Of a stretch of 64,000 bases of DNA, positions 16,169 through 24,658 are shown piece after piece. Within the stretch, counting starts at the first letter, position 1, and each line of letters starts with the position of its first letter. Below the pieces are notes generated by a model, which was not told the DNA's origin, searched no databases, and saw only the letters and a program-made list of their open reading frames with translations. Origin of the DNA: an uncultured Sphaerochaeta sp. (GTDB lineage: Bacteria; Spirochaetota; Spirochaetia; Sphaerochaetales; Sphaerochaetaceae); the NCBI RefSeq assembly GCF_963677315.1, contig NZ_OY781939.1:372001-436000 (forward strand), given 5' to 3'. The translations under genes and the position numbers were made by a program.

Positions 16169-17620
16169 CTATTCATACCAAGCAACACGGAATCCAATTT
16201 GGTCCCCACAAGCATCACTTTCAATAACACCGACCGTGTGTTCGGTGATTATCTGGGGATCATTCAGGTAACTGCCACCTTTCACAACTGGTTGCATATC
16301 AAGAGAGAACGCTTCATGTAAGGCGAGGCTCTCCTGGTAACCGGTTATCCTGGAAAGGGGAATATAGGGCGTCTGTGTAAGTTCCCAGACACCTCCCATA
16401 AGCGATACGGGACCGCCACTGATATCTGGAGAAGGGGAGAGAGACGTTGTATAGTTTAAATCATTCTGCTGAAGGGCGGCAAGACTCCACATTGCCTCAG
16501 TGGGAAGGAAAACCTCTTTTCCCGTTTTTTCACTCAACCAAGTACAGAATGCTTGTGCAGCATGATAACTTACATTGAAAACAGGACGACTTGTAACAAA
16601 CACCGATGAGATGGTCATACCTTCCAAATATGAGTCATCTACCAATCCCTTGCTCATCAACTCATCCTTATTACTCTTTTCCCAATAGGGATTGTCTTCA
16701 AGGAATAACGCCCACTGGTACTGGCTGATCTCTGTTGCTCCAAGTACAAAGGAAGGAACATCCACAGAGACTCCTGCTTCATGTATCTCGGGATACTGGG
16801 AATCGGTTTCCCTGCCCATGACAAAGGAAGTTTGAGGGTAGGCAAACCCTGCAAGCTGGAGATCTCCAAAAGAGAGTGATCGCTTTTCAGGGGTAATGAT
16901 AGGTACACTGGAAGCGAGGCCCAAGCGTGTGCCTGCATTGTTGGTATTCACTACCTGTTCTGCAATAGCAAGTAGGTCACGCACTGAATCGCTTATCTCT
17001 ACTGCCTCAAGCGCATCCTTTGCCTCAATGAGCATGGCCTCATTGCTGATAAAGCGAAGTGCTGTTTCAAGGGTTGCTTGCGTAGATTTCTGATCAAAGC
17101 CAAGTGCCTCAAGGTCGTGGATCAGATTTGAGAAGAGTGGACGAATACGGGTAACCTCGTCATAACTGAGTATGGCACTTGCATCAGCAATTTCCTGCAG
17201 ATTGAATCTATTGATAGCATTCTTGCTATCCTTATCCAAAGAGAGGGTAGGGAGTGGAGCCTCCATCGTACGATGAAAAAGCCAGGTCAAAAAGACAGGA
17301 TGGTCTACCTCCAATGTATAGGACGCGTAGGGAATACCTCCCTTCATCAATGCTACCTCATGGTTTCCACTCTCAATAAAATACTGATAACCAGTCGCCC
17401 CAACATATGAGCCATCAATAACTACTCCGCTCTCACTGAGTTGCCCACGAAATGTGACGTATCGTCCTCCCTTGTTGATTCCAGGGAAGAAGGCAATGAA
17501 AAAGATTGCCGCTGCCAAGATAATGATAAGTAGTATCAAAATAAGAACACCTGGCCTCAGGCCCAGAACATGTGGCAGCTGAACCTGATCAACTTCAGGC
17601 AGTTCGATTCGTCGTTTCAT
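16169..17620 (-). CDS. Membrane-anchored FGE/sulfatase-modifying-factor-like protein with PEGA-like domain
   Basis: A 483-residue protein with a short basic N-terminus, one transmembrane helix (about 24-46), a PEGA-like beta domain (about 53-105, GVVIDGSYVGATGYQY..SGNHEVAL), a helical linker (about 130-240), and a C-terminal formylglycine-generating-enzyme-like fold (about 290-483). Markers of the last are EISQYQWALFLEDN, PVFNVSYHAAQAFCTWLSE, VFLPTEAMWSLAAL, GGVWELTQTPY, VVKGGSYLND and IGFRVAWYE. Orientation suggests an extracytoplasmic C-terminus. Such FGE-like domains are often non-enzymatic ligand-binding modules, and no sulfatase is nearby. Start ATG 17620 is preferred; a TTG 12 codons upstream is possible. 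It is directly upstream of smpB with no gap. Function unknown. Confidence 0.75.
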   Translation of the reverse strand: MKRRIELPEVDQVQLPHVLGLRPGVLILILLIIILAAAIFFIAFFPGINKGGRYVTFRGQLSESGVVIDGSYVGATGYQYFIESGNHEVALMKGGIPYASYTLEVDHPVFLTWLFHRTMEAPLPTLSLDKDSKNAINRFNLQEIADASAILSYDEVTRIRPLFSNLIHDLEALGFDQKSTQATLETALRFISNEAMLIEAKDALEAVEISDSVRDLLAIAEQVVNTNNAGTRLGLASSVPIITPEKRSLSFGDLQLAGFAYPQTSFVMGRETDSQYPEIHEAGVSVDVPSFVLGATEISQYQWALFLEDNPYWEKSNKDELMSKGLVDDSYLEGMTISSVFVTSRPVFNVSYHAAQAFCTWLSEKTGKEVFLPTEAMWSLAALQQNDLNYTTSLSPSPDISGGPVSLMGGVWELTQTPYIPLSRITGYQESLALHEAFSLDMQPVVKGGSYLNDPQIITEHTVGVIESDACGDQIGFRVAWYE

Positions 17621-17685
17621 ACACGATAAGGTATCTTTCTGGTGTTCTCTTGTCAACTGAACTCTATTGTGATAGCTTGCTTCCT

Positions 17686-18693
17686 ATGGAATCATTATTG
17701 GGTTTTCTTGAAAAACATACGATACGCATACTCACTCATCGCAAGGCAGTGAAAGCCTATGAGATGTCCCAGAAGACCAAACGCACCTTTATTGGTGAAG
17801 TAAAAGGCTGGGTCGACGCCCTGGTATTTGCGGTATTTGCGGTATTACTCATCAACCAATATATCTTCCAACTCTTCGTCATACCATCACCCTCCATGGT
17901 GTCAACACTCAATATTGGGGACAGGGTATTTGTAAGCAAAACCATTTATGGCATTGAAGTATACCCTGGTGGTCCGAAGATCTTTTCGGCAAATAGACAA
18001 GTACAACGTGATGATATCATTACCTTCTACAATCCTGAATATGATTCAAAAGGACCATTTTTTGATGTACTCTCCCAGATCATTTATATGGGTACCTTTT
18101 CATTGGTGAATATCGATAAGAATGAGGATGGATCCATCGCTGAAAGACTCTATGTCAAAAGGGCAATTGGATTTCCCTCTGAGACGATTCGCTTTGTAAA
18201 TGGTAATGTACAGGTTCGCCCTGCAGGTTTTTCCTCATTTATAGATGAAGAATCGTTCAGATCTGATCTCTCTTTGGTAGATGGTCCACATAGAAGTCTT
18301 GATGCCTCTTCCTACGAAGGAATTCGAGCATGGGGGAGTCTGTTTGGATACCAGGAAGCTGGGCTGGACCTGTCAGTAAGCCCTGCCTACCTGAAGAGCC
18401 AATATGCAAGCGTCCAAGGGGACTCCTATCCTGATGATATGTACGCATTCGAAACTGCCGCAAAGCGAACCAAACACCTTATAAACCCTGCTGACATGCA
18501 ATCAAGAAGCGATAGCGCAAAGTATCAAAGCGGAATCTATGTTCCGCAGGATTCCATCCTTCCTCTTGGGGACAATCGTGACAACAGCCGTGACGGCAGG
18601 TATTTCGGCCCTGTGACCCAGAAAAAAATCAATGGTTCGGTTCGGTTTCGTTTCTGGCCCTTCACAAGCATGAAATATCTGGGGGATGCATAG
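17686..18693 (+). CDS. lepB: Signal peptidase I
   Basis: Membrane serine protease that removes signal peptides from exported proteins. The 335 residues include a membrane segment (about 47-67, LVFAVFAVLLINQYIF), the catalytic serine in IPSPSMVSTLNIGDRV near residue 70, the general-base lysine in LYVKRAIGFPSE near 157, and box E LGDNRDNSRDGRYFGPV near 293. Both stretches between catalytic blocks are longer than in Bacillus SipS, similar to proteobacterial LepB. ATG 17686 is used; a second ATG (17764) would still leave the membrane segment, and the ribosome site is weak for both. The stop codon overlaps the GTG of hemW by one base (TAGTG). Confidence 0.93.
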   Translation: MESLLGFLEKHTIRILTHRKAVKAYEMSQKTKRTFIGEVKGWVDALVFAVFAVLLINQYIFQLFVIPSPSMVSTLNIGDRVFVSKTIYGIEVYPGGPKIFSANRQVQRDDIITFYNPEYDSKGPFFDVLSQIIYMGTFSLVNIDKNEDGSIAERLYVKRAIGFPSETIRFVNGNVQVRPAGFSSFIDEESFRSDLSLVDGPHRSLDASSYEGIRAWGSLFGYQEAGLDLSVSPAYLKSQYASVQGDSYPDDMYAFETAAKRTKHLINPADMQSRSDSAKYQSGIYVPQDSILPLGDNRDNSRDGRYFGPVTQKKINGSVRFRFWPFTSMKYLGDA

Positions 18694-19874
18694 TGCTCAC
18701 ATTAGGTGCAAGCAACCCAAAAGCCCTGTATCTCCATATCCCTTTTTGTACCACTCGTTGCTCATATTGTGCGTTCTATAGTGAACCAGAGTCCTCTTGG
18801 AGAGGATTCCAGGAAGCCTATGTTTCACGTCTTGAACAAGAGATTACGGGTGTGGTTCAAGAGACTGGTGGATTTGAAACGATCTTTATCGGTGGAGGCA
18901 ATCCAGGTTCCCTTACCGAATTACAACTATCTCGTTTGCTGGTTGCAGCGAAGAGCACCCAGTGCAGCGAAGTTACCATCGAAATGAATCCTGAGACGTT
19001 TTCAGAATCCTGCTTTCCTCTATTCGAAAAAAAACTCATCACCCGAGTAAGTATGGGCATCCAGAGCATGGATGATTCAGTGCTTCGTCAACTGGGTAGG
19101 AATGCAACGGTAGAAGACAACTTGAGGGCGATTGCCCTCGCCAAGAAAGCACATGGTCTCTACGATATTGATCTTTCCTTCGATCTGATGGCTGCACTTC
19201 CCGGTCAAAGCATCCAGATGGCACTACAAGATATTGATACCGTAGTATCGCTCGGTGATCCGGAGCATATAAGCCTCTACTGCCTGACCGTAGAGGAGGG
19301 CACAGAGCTTGCAAGAAGAGTCTCAGAGCGCGAGCTGAAAGTATGGGATGATGATGGCCAGATGGAGTTGCTGGAAAGATTGTGGAACCGACTTGACCAG
19401 TTGGGGTATGAGCACTATGAAGTATCAAACTTTGCAAGAAATGGACGATATTGCAAACACAACCTTGTGTATTGGAACCTGGATACCTATCTAGGATTGG
19501 GAAGCAGCGCTGCTTCATTCCTGCAATCTGAAAGCCATTCATGGCATTACAGCCAGAAGGAAGACCTTCATGCCTTTGCTGAAGGAACTCTGTTCTGTGG
19601 GTATGAAAAAGAGAAGCTTGGCAGTGACCAACTGGTCGAAGAATACCTGATGATGGCACTCCGCACAAACCGTGGCATTGAAAAGAACCTTTTCAATGCA
19701 CGCTTTTCCCTCGATTTTGATTCACTTTTTTCAAAAACCATTGCAAATCTCGATCCTCTTTGGTACAGCGATACCTCACATCTATTTGTATTATCTAAGG
19801 TTGGATGGATGGTTCTTGATGAGATTGTCCTAAGGCTCGCTCTCCAAATTCCGCAACCCCTTGACCGCCACTAG
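18693..19874 (+). CDS. hemW: Radical SAM heme chaperone HemW (HemN-like)
   Basis: Cytoplasmic radical-SAM protein of 393 residues. The [4Fe-4S] motif is C19-x3-C23-x2-C26 (FCTTRCSYCAFYS); no fourth cysteine follows as in true HemN coproporphyrinogen dehydrogenases, favouring the HemW heme-chaperone class. Other blocks are IFIGGGNPGSL (usually GGGTPS), SMGIQSMDDSVLRQLGR, LSFDLMAALPGQS, EGTELARR, YEVSNFARNGRYCKHN and YWNLDTYLGLGSSAASF. GTG start overlaps the lepB stop by one base, so the two are translationally coupled. No heme-biosynthesis gene is visible in the window, so which acceptor it serves is open. Confidence 0.9.
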   Translation: MLTLGASNPKALYLHIPFCTTRCSYCAFYSEPESSWRGFQEAYVSRLEQEITGVVQETGGFETIFIGGGNPGSLTELQLSRLLVAAKSTQCSEVTIEMNPETFSESCFPLFEKKLITRVSMGIQSMDDSVLRQLGRNATVEDNLRAIALAKKAHGLYDIDLSFDLMAALPGQSIQMALQDIDTVVSLGDPEHISLYCLTVEEGTELARRVSERELKVWDDDGQMELLERLWNRLDQLGYEHYEVSNFARNGRYCKHNLVYWNLDTYLGLGSSAASFLQSESHSWHYSQKEDLHAFAEGTLFCGYEKEKLGSDQLVEEYLMMALRTNRGIEKNLFNARFSLDFDSLFSKTIANLDPLWYSDTSHLFVLSKVGWMVLDEIVLRLALQIPQPLDRH

Positions 19875-19937
19875 CGCATATGATAGGTTAAATGGGCTAT
19901 AGATTTCATGATATTTTACTAAATAAGAGGTTCAATT

Positions 19938-20687
19938 ATGTCCGGCCATAGTAAATGGGCTACCATTAAACACAAGAAGGGTGCTGCTGACGCTAAACGC
20001 GGCCAGAAGTTCACGAAGCTGATCAAAGAAATTTCCGTTGCTGCCAAGATGGGTGGCGCTGACCCCGACTCCAATGCACGGCTTCGTACTGCTATTCTCA
20101 AGGCACGTGCAGAGAATATGCCCAAGGACAATATTGACAGGGCAATCAAGAAAGGTTCTGGTGAGTTGGAAAACTCCACCTACTATGAACTGACGTATGA
20201 AGGATATGCAGTTGGTGGTGTAGCACTTATTATCGATACTCTTACCGACAACAAGAACCGTACAGCCAGTGATGTTCGGTCCACGCTTACCAAGAATGGC
20301 GGAACTCTGGGCAACAGCGGTTGTGTATCGTACATGTTCCAGACCAAGGGCATCATAACCTACGATTCATCCAAGTACACTGAAGAACAGATTTTCGAAG
20401 TGGCATTGGAGAATGGTGCTGATGATGTAACGACTTCTGATGAAGTAATTGAAGTAATTACCACTCCAAGTGACTTTGCAAACGTCCTGGAAGCCATGCA
20501 GGCTGCTGGGTTTGAGCAAGAAAGCGCTGAGGTAGAGAAAGTTGCAGACCAGACGGTCACCCTTGACACCGAGAAAGCCCGAAAAGTACTCAAGATCATC
20601 GATAAGCTTGAAGAGTTGGATGATGTCCAGCAAGTCTCTTCCAACCTGGAATTGCCTGATGATTTTGAGGATAGCGACGAAGAATAA
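19938..20687 (+). CDS. YebC/PmpR-family protein
   Basis: Cytoplasmic protein of 249 residues, full length for the family. The N-terminus MSGHSKWATIKHKKGAADAK is diagnostic; then FTKLIKEISVAAKMGG, NARLRTAILKARAENMPKDN, and a central DNVRS-type segment NKNRTASDVRSTLTKNGG. The acidic tail (DDFEDSDEE) is typical. Members have been described as transcriptional regulators and, more recently, as factors that relieve ribosome stalling at proline-rich sites; which applies here cannot be judged. It is 3 bp upstream of ruvC, a placement common in bacteria, so it heads the yebC-ruvCAB-queA cluster. AGAGG precedes the ATG. Confidence 0.95.
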   Translation: MSGHSKWATIKHKKGAADAKRGQKFTKLIKEISVAAKMGGADPDSNARLRTAILKARAENMPKDNIDRAIKKGSGELENSTYYELTYEGYAVGGVALIIDTLTDNKNRTASDVRSTLTKNGGTLGNSGCVSYMFQTKGIITYDSSKYTEEQIFEVALENGADDVTTSDEVIEVITTPSDFANVLEAMQAAGFEQESAEVEKVADQTVTLDTEKARKVLKIIDKLEELDDVQQVSSNLELPDDFEDSDEE

Positions 20688-20690
20688 GGC

Positions 20691-21185
20691 ATGCGAATCC
20701 TAGGAATTGATCCAGGATATGCACAGACAGGCTGGGGTGTTGTCGAATCAGATGGGCAGCATAACCGGCCTGTTTCTTTTGGTGTCATCAAAACCAGTAC
20801 TTCACAACCAGACAGCCAAAGGATACACTTTATAGCGAAGTCGGTTGGACAGTTGGCTGAAGACCACCATGTGGATGTTTGTGCGATGGAAGACATCTTT
20901 TTTACCAAGAATGTCAGTTCCGCAATCCCGGTAGCGAAGGTGATCGGAGCCTGTATACATCAGATGGGATTGCAAGAGCTCCCGGTCAAGTTGTACAGCC
21001 CTCCCACCATCAAGAGTGTTGTGACGGGTTTTGGTGGTGCGGAAAAACATCAGGTTCAGGAGATGGTTCGTATCTTGCTGGGTTTTGAGACCATTCCCCG
21101 TCCTGATCACGCTGCAGATGCCCTAGCTGTGGCAATTTGCTTTGCTGTCTATGATTTCTCAAGAATAAGGATGAAATTGCCATGA
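20691..21185 (+). CDS. ruvC: Crossover junction endodeoxyribonuclease RuvC
   Basis: Holliday-junction resolvase, 164 residues. The RNase H-like active site is complete: D7 in ILGIDPGYAQTGWG, E67 in CAMEDIFF, and D139/D143 in PRPDHAADALAVA. It begins 3 bp after yebC and ends overlapping the ruvA start (ATGA), consistent with coordinated expression of the RuvABC resolvasome. Size and motifs are ordinary. Confidence 0.97.
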   Translation: MRILGIDPGYAQTGWGVVESDGQHNRPVSFGVIKTSTSQPDSQRIHFIAKSVGQLAEDHHVDVCAMEDIFFTKNVSSAIPVAKVIGACIHQMGLQELPVKLYSPPTIKSVVTGFGGAEKHQVQEMVRILLGFETIPRPDHAADALAVAICFAVYDFSRIRMKLP

Positions 21186-21814
21186 TCAACGCACTGATTG
21201 GAGACATCGTTACCATTGAAGAGGGAACCCTTTTTTTACGGTGTGGCCATATTGAATATACGCTTTCTGTTTCCAGCCAGACTGCCAGCACGTTCAGCAA
21301 TCTGTCGCTTGACGCTCGTAGGGGAGTAAGAGTCATGACCGTTCTTGTTCATCGAGAGGACAGCATGTCTCTTTTCGGTTTCTCTGATGCAGATGAGCGG
21401 GAAGCTTTTCTTCAGTTACAGACAGTATCGGGAATCGGATCAAAGCAGGCCCTCAAGATCCTCAGTGGTATCAACGTTCGAAACCTTGCAGAGGCATTGG
21501 ATAGTGGGAATCTTAAGTTGCTCTCATCGATTCCTGGAATCGGTCCAAAAACCGGACAGAAGATGATCCTTGCCCTGAGAAATGTGCTGGTTTTGGACGA
21601 GGACAAAGGAAGAAGCCCGAATGGCACGAGAAAACAGGCACATCACCCATACAGTGACATTATCAATGCACTTGTAGATATGGGGTATGATCGTCGTCTT
21701 GTCGAGGAAACCGTGGACAAGGTCACTGAGAACCAGGCTTCTGAGCTCGAGAAGATGAGTCACCATGATGCCGAGGAACATTTGTTCCGTTTAAGCATCA
21801 AGCTGCTCGGATGA
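21182..21814 (+). CDS. ruvA: Holliday junction DNA helicase subunit RuvA
   Basis: Junction-binding tetramer subunit that positions RuvB for branch migration. The 210 residues show the N-terminal OB-like domain ([31 protein letters not shown]), the helix-hairpin-helix region ([18 protein letters not shown] and [20 protein letters not shown] near 105-145), a flexible linker, and the C-terminal RuvB-contact helices (about 160-208). The ATG overlaps the ruvC stop codon by four bases; ruvB follows 16 bp later. Confidence 0.96.
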   Translation: MINALIGDIVTIEEGTLFLRCGHIEYTLSVSSQTASTFSNLSLDARRGVRVMTVLVHREDSMSLFGFSDADEREAFLQLQTVSGIGSKQALKILSGINVRNLAEALDSGNLKLLSSIPGIGPKTGQKMILALRNVLVLDEDKGRSPNGTRKQAHHPYSDIINALVDMGYDRRLVEETVDKVTENQASELEKMSHHDAEEHLFRLSIKLLG

Positions 21815-21830
21815 CAGGGATACAATACAT

Positions 21831-22892
21831 ATGGAAACCAATCAACCGGATTTACACGAACTGATACAAAACTCCGTGACCTCTTCTTCCTTTCAGGAAG
21901 AGGGGGACAGACAGGAAAATATTCTTCGCCCAAAGCTGTTGAAGGATTTTCAGGGACAACAACGACTCAAGGATAATCTTGCAGTCTTTGTGCAAGCAGC
22001 ACGGGAGAGGAAGGAGTCCTTGGATCATACGTTCCTTATCGGCCCCCCTGGACTGGGAAAGACCACCTTGGCAAGTATCATCGCCAACGAGATGGAAGCA
22101 GAGATCCGAATGACCAGCGCACCTGCATTGGAGAAACCCAAGGATCTCGCAGGAATTCTGACCAATGTCACTGAAGGATCTATTTTCTTCATCGACGAAA
22201 TTCATCGACTCAAGCCTGCTCTTGAAGAGATGCTGTATATTGCCATGGAAGATTTCGAGATCGATTGGGTCATCGGACAAGGACCTGCAGCCCGTACGAT
22301 GCGGATACCTCTTCCGAAATTTACCCTGGTAGGAGCTACCACCAAGGCTGGTTCTGTATCCAGTCCTCTCTCCTCACGATTCGGCATTACCTGTCATATT
22401 GAGTTCTACAATGAGAAGGAACTGGCAAATATTATCAGGCGGTCTGCCCAGATCATGGATGTGCATATAGAGGAGGAGGCAATCATTCTCCTTGCACGAT
22501 GTAGTAGGGGAACACCCCGTATAGCCAATCGTCTCTTGAGAAGATTGAGGGATTTTGCGGCTGTTATGGGTGATGGTATTGTCACCACTGCCGTGGTAGA
22601 CCATGGAATGGAACGACTCGGGATAGATACCAATGGGCTTGAGATGCAGGACCGCAACATTTTGCGAACCATCATCGAATTCTATGATGGTGGGCCTGTA
22701 GGCGCCGAGACCTTAAGTATCAGTGTTGGCGAGGCAATAGAATCCCTTGAGGATTTCTATGAACCATACCTGATCCAGAAAGGGTATCTGAAACGAACAC
22801 CTCGTGGCCGTATGACCACTAAACTTGCCTATGAATTGCTGGGTATACCCTGCAAAAGGAATATGGATGACAATCAAGGAATTCTCTTTTGA
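21831..22892 (+). CDS. ruvB: Holliday junction branch-migration ATPase RuvB
   Basis: AAA+ motor of 353 residues. Walker [10 protein letters not shown] lies at 71-79, Walker [10 protein letters not shown] near 118, sensor 1 LVGATTKAG near 165, arginine-finger region SSPLSSRFG near 174, and the winged-helix C-terminus near 270-345 ([31 protein letters not shown]). The N-terminal ~35 residues are a little longer than E. coli RuvB. Its 3' end overlaps the start of queA by 26 bases. The gene order ruvC-ruvA-ruvB-queA is widespread. Confidence 0.97.
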   Translation: METNQPDLHELIQNSVTSSSFQEEGDRQENILRPKLLKDFQGQQRLKDNLAVFVQAARERKESLDHTFLIGPPGLGKTTLASIIANEMEAEIRMTSAPALEKPKDLAGILTNVTEGSIFFIDEIHRLKPALEEMLYIAMEDFEIDWVIGQGPAARTMRIPLPKFTLVGATTKAGSVSSPLSSRFGITCHIEFYNEKELANIIRRSAQIMDVHIEEEAIILLARCSRGTPRIANRLLRRLRDFAAVMGDGIVTTAVVDHGMERLGIDTNGLEMQDRNILRTIIEFYDGGPVGAETLSISVGEAIESLEDFYEPYLIQKGYLKRTPRGRMTTKLAYELLGIPCKRNMDDNQGILF

Positions 22893-23907
22893 CCTACCAC
22901 CGCACCTGATCGCACAAACACCTGCGGACAAACGAGGGGAGGACCGGCTACTGGTACTGAACCGCAGTGATGGCAGTGTTGTCGATGAACAGATGCATCA
23001 TTTTGCCTCCTACCTTGAGGAAGGAAGCGTTGTTGTCGTGAATAACAGCAAAGTAAGGAAAGCACGGGTATACGCTACCAGTGATACCGGTAGTATCGTT
23101 GAATTTCTCTTTTTGGAGGAGAATCTTGACAACACCTGGCAGTGCATGGTCACCAAGGCAAAACGCCAGAAAGTAGGGAAGCACTATACATTCTGCAATG
23201 AAGAGGGAAGCTACAGCCGAAAGGCCTGGATTACCGAAATCGGTGATGATGGAACCAGGACTGTTGCCTTTGATTCACCGCTGGATGAGGATTTTTTCCG
23301 AGAGCTTGGACATGTCCCCCTTCCTCCGTATATCAAACGGGATGATTCCTTCGCTGATGAAAAACGCTATCAGACCATCTACGCAGAAACGGAAGGATCG
23401 GTTGCAGCGCCCACGGCAGGGCTCCACTTCACTGAGGATATACTCACTTCAATACGAAAGAAAGGCTGTCTAATCGTACCCATTACGTTGCATGTCGGGC
23501 CAGGTACATTCCTTCCTGTCAGAACAGAGCACCTGGATGACCATAAGATGCACTATGAACGGTATGAGATCAGTGAAGAAGCGGCAAACATCATAACCCA
23601 GGCGCATAGGGATGGCAGGAAGATTGTAGCTACAGGGACAACCAGTGTAAGAACCCTTGAAAGTGCCTTCAACAGCGCTGATCAACGCCTTGAGAGTGGA
23701 GAAGGACGGACAAATCTCTTTATCCGCCCCCCCTATCAATGGAAAGTGGTTGACCAGCTCCTGACCAACTTCCACACGCCTGAATCAACCTTGCTGGTAC
23801 TCGTCTCTACCTTTGCAGGCAAACACCTCATCGACAGTGCTTACCAACATGCCGTAGACAAGGAGTATCGCTTTTTCAGCTACGGGGATGCAATGTTCAT
23901 CCGCTAG
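22867..23907 (+). CDS. queA: tRNA preQ1(34) S-adenosylmethionine ribosyltransferase-isomerase QueA
   Basis: Converts preQ1 at tRNA position 34 to epoxyqueuosine using the ribosyl part of SAM; the tgt product (47.4 kb) acts before it. The start ATG 22867 gives the standard N-terminus [31 protein letters not shown], and the frame-open codons before it lie inside ruvB. Family blocks include [64 protein letters not shown] and [18 protein letters not shown]. The 346 residues are normal. The stop codon shares the bases CTAG (23904-23907) with the stop codon of the convergent tmk. Confidence 0.96.
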   Translation: MTIKEFSFDLPPHLIAQTPADKRGEDRLLVLNRSDGSVVDEQMHHFASYLEEGSVVVVNNSKVRKARVYATSDTGSIVEFLFLEENLDNTWQCMVTKAKRQKVGKHYTFCNEEGSYSRKAWITEIGDDGTRTVAFDSPLDEDFFRELGHVPLPPYIKRDDSFADEKRYQTIYAETEGSVAAPTAGLHFTEDILTSIRKKGCLIVPITLHVGPGTFLPVRTEHLDDHKMHYERYEISEEAANIITQAHRDGRKIVATGTTSVRTLESAFNSADQRLESGEGRTNLFIRPPYQWKVVDQLLTNFHTPESTLLVLVSTFAGKHLIDSAYQHAVDKEYRFFSYGDAMFIR

Positions 23908-24509
23908 AAGAGAATCTCCTGGATGTTTCTTGCAATCTCCTCCTTCGGGAGGAGCCCATCAAGCCTCACCAGCGTTACTTCCTTGCCGAGTGTCTCAAAG
24001 ATGCGCTCATAGTTCTCTTTTACCTGTTCGAGAAACTCATGACGCTCAAACAGCTCCTCTTGATCTCCTCTTCCCTTAATTCTTCTCAGACATTCATCAA
24101 CCGGAGTATCGATAAAGAATAAATACTGGGGGGAAGGGAAGGCATTGAGCCTTTTTATCGTCTCAAAATCGCTATCAACACTCTGGTATGCCAGAGAAGA
24201 GTAGAGATAGCGGTCACAAATGACCAGCTTTCCCTCATCCAGGTCCCGCATAAGACCATTGACCGGATTATTGAGATGATCTTCACGATCAGCCGCATAG
24301 AGCATTGCCAATGATAGCGGTGTAGTAACAATTTGCTTTCTCAGTACGGAACGGACAAGCCGTCCGATTGGTTTATCGGTAGGTTCGAAGGTTGCACGGC
24401 AGGGACGGTCATTCTGGTCACAATATTCTGCAAGCAACTGCATCTGGGTAGTGGTACCAGCTCCATCCAATCCCTCGAAAACAACAAAATTCTGCAATAC
24501 TGAAGGCAT
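23904..24509 (-). CDS. tmk: Thymidylate kinase with altered P-loop
   Basis: Phosphorylates dTMP to dTDP. The start ATG 24509 follows AGGAG (24518-24522) by 8 nt, giving MPSVLQNFVVFEGLDG and 201 residues, a usual TMPK length; a GTG-less extension to 24575 and an ATG at 24515 are less likely. The P-loop reads GLDGAGTTTQ: the conserved lysine of GxxGxGK[ST] is a threonine. Other motifs look functional: TFEPTDKPIGRLVR (DR/E loop), AADREDHL, VICDRYLYSSLAYQ (DRY) and DTPVDECLRRIKGRGDQEELFE (lid region). Related spirochaetal kinases may share the substitution. It is divergent from tamB and overlaps queA's stop codon tail to tail. Confidence 0.9.
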   Translation of the reverse strand: MPSVLQNFVVFEGLDGAGTTTQMQLLAEYCDQNDRPCRATFEPTDKPIGRLVRSVLRKQIVTTPLSLAMLYAADREDHLNNPVNGLMRDLDEGKLVICDRYLYSSLAYQSVDSDFETIKRLNAFPSPQYLFFIDTPVDECLRRIKGRGDQEELFERHEFLEQVKENYERIFETLGKEVTLVRLDGLLPKEEIARNIQEILF

Positions 24510-24658
24510 ATCCATATCTCCTATCCTATCTCTATGGTACGGTAAATATACCACAAGGTAAATCAGTTTTTTCACGCATTAATACGTAATAACCAGGAAA
24601 AGGGAGGTGCCCAAGCCATGCACTATCGGCTATACTTGTACAGAAAGGTGTAAGAGGC

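Noticed and set aside
17572..17685. Upstream extension of lepB
   Set aside because: It runs opposite to the N-terminus of the FGE-like gene and does not resemble signal peptidase; the start at 17686 removes the overlap.
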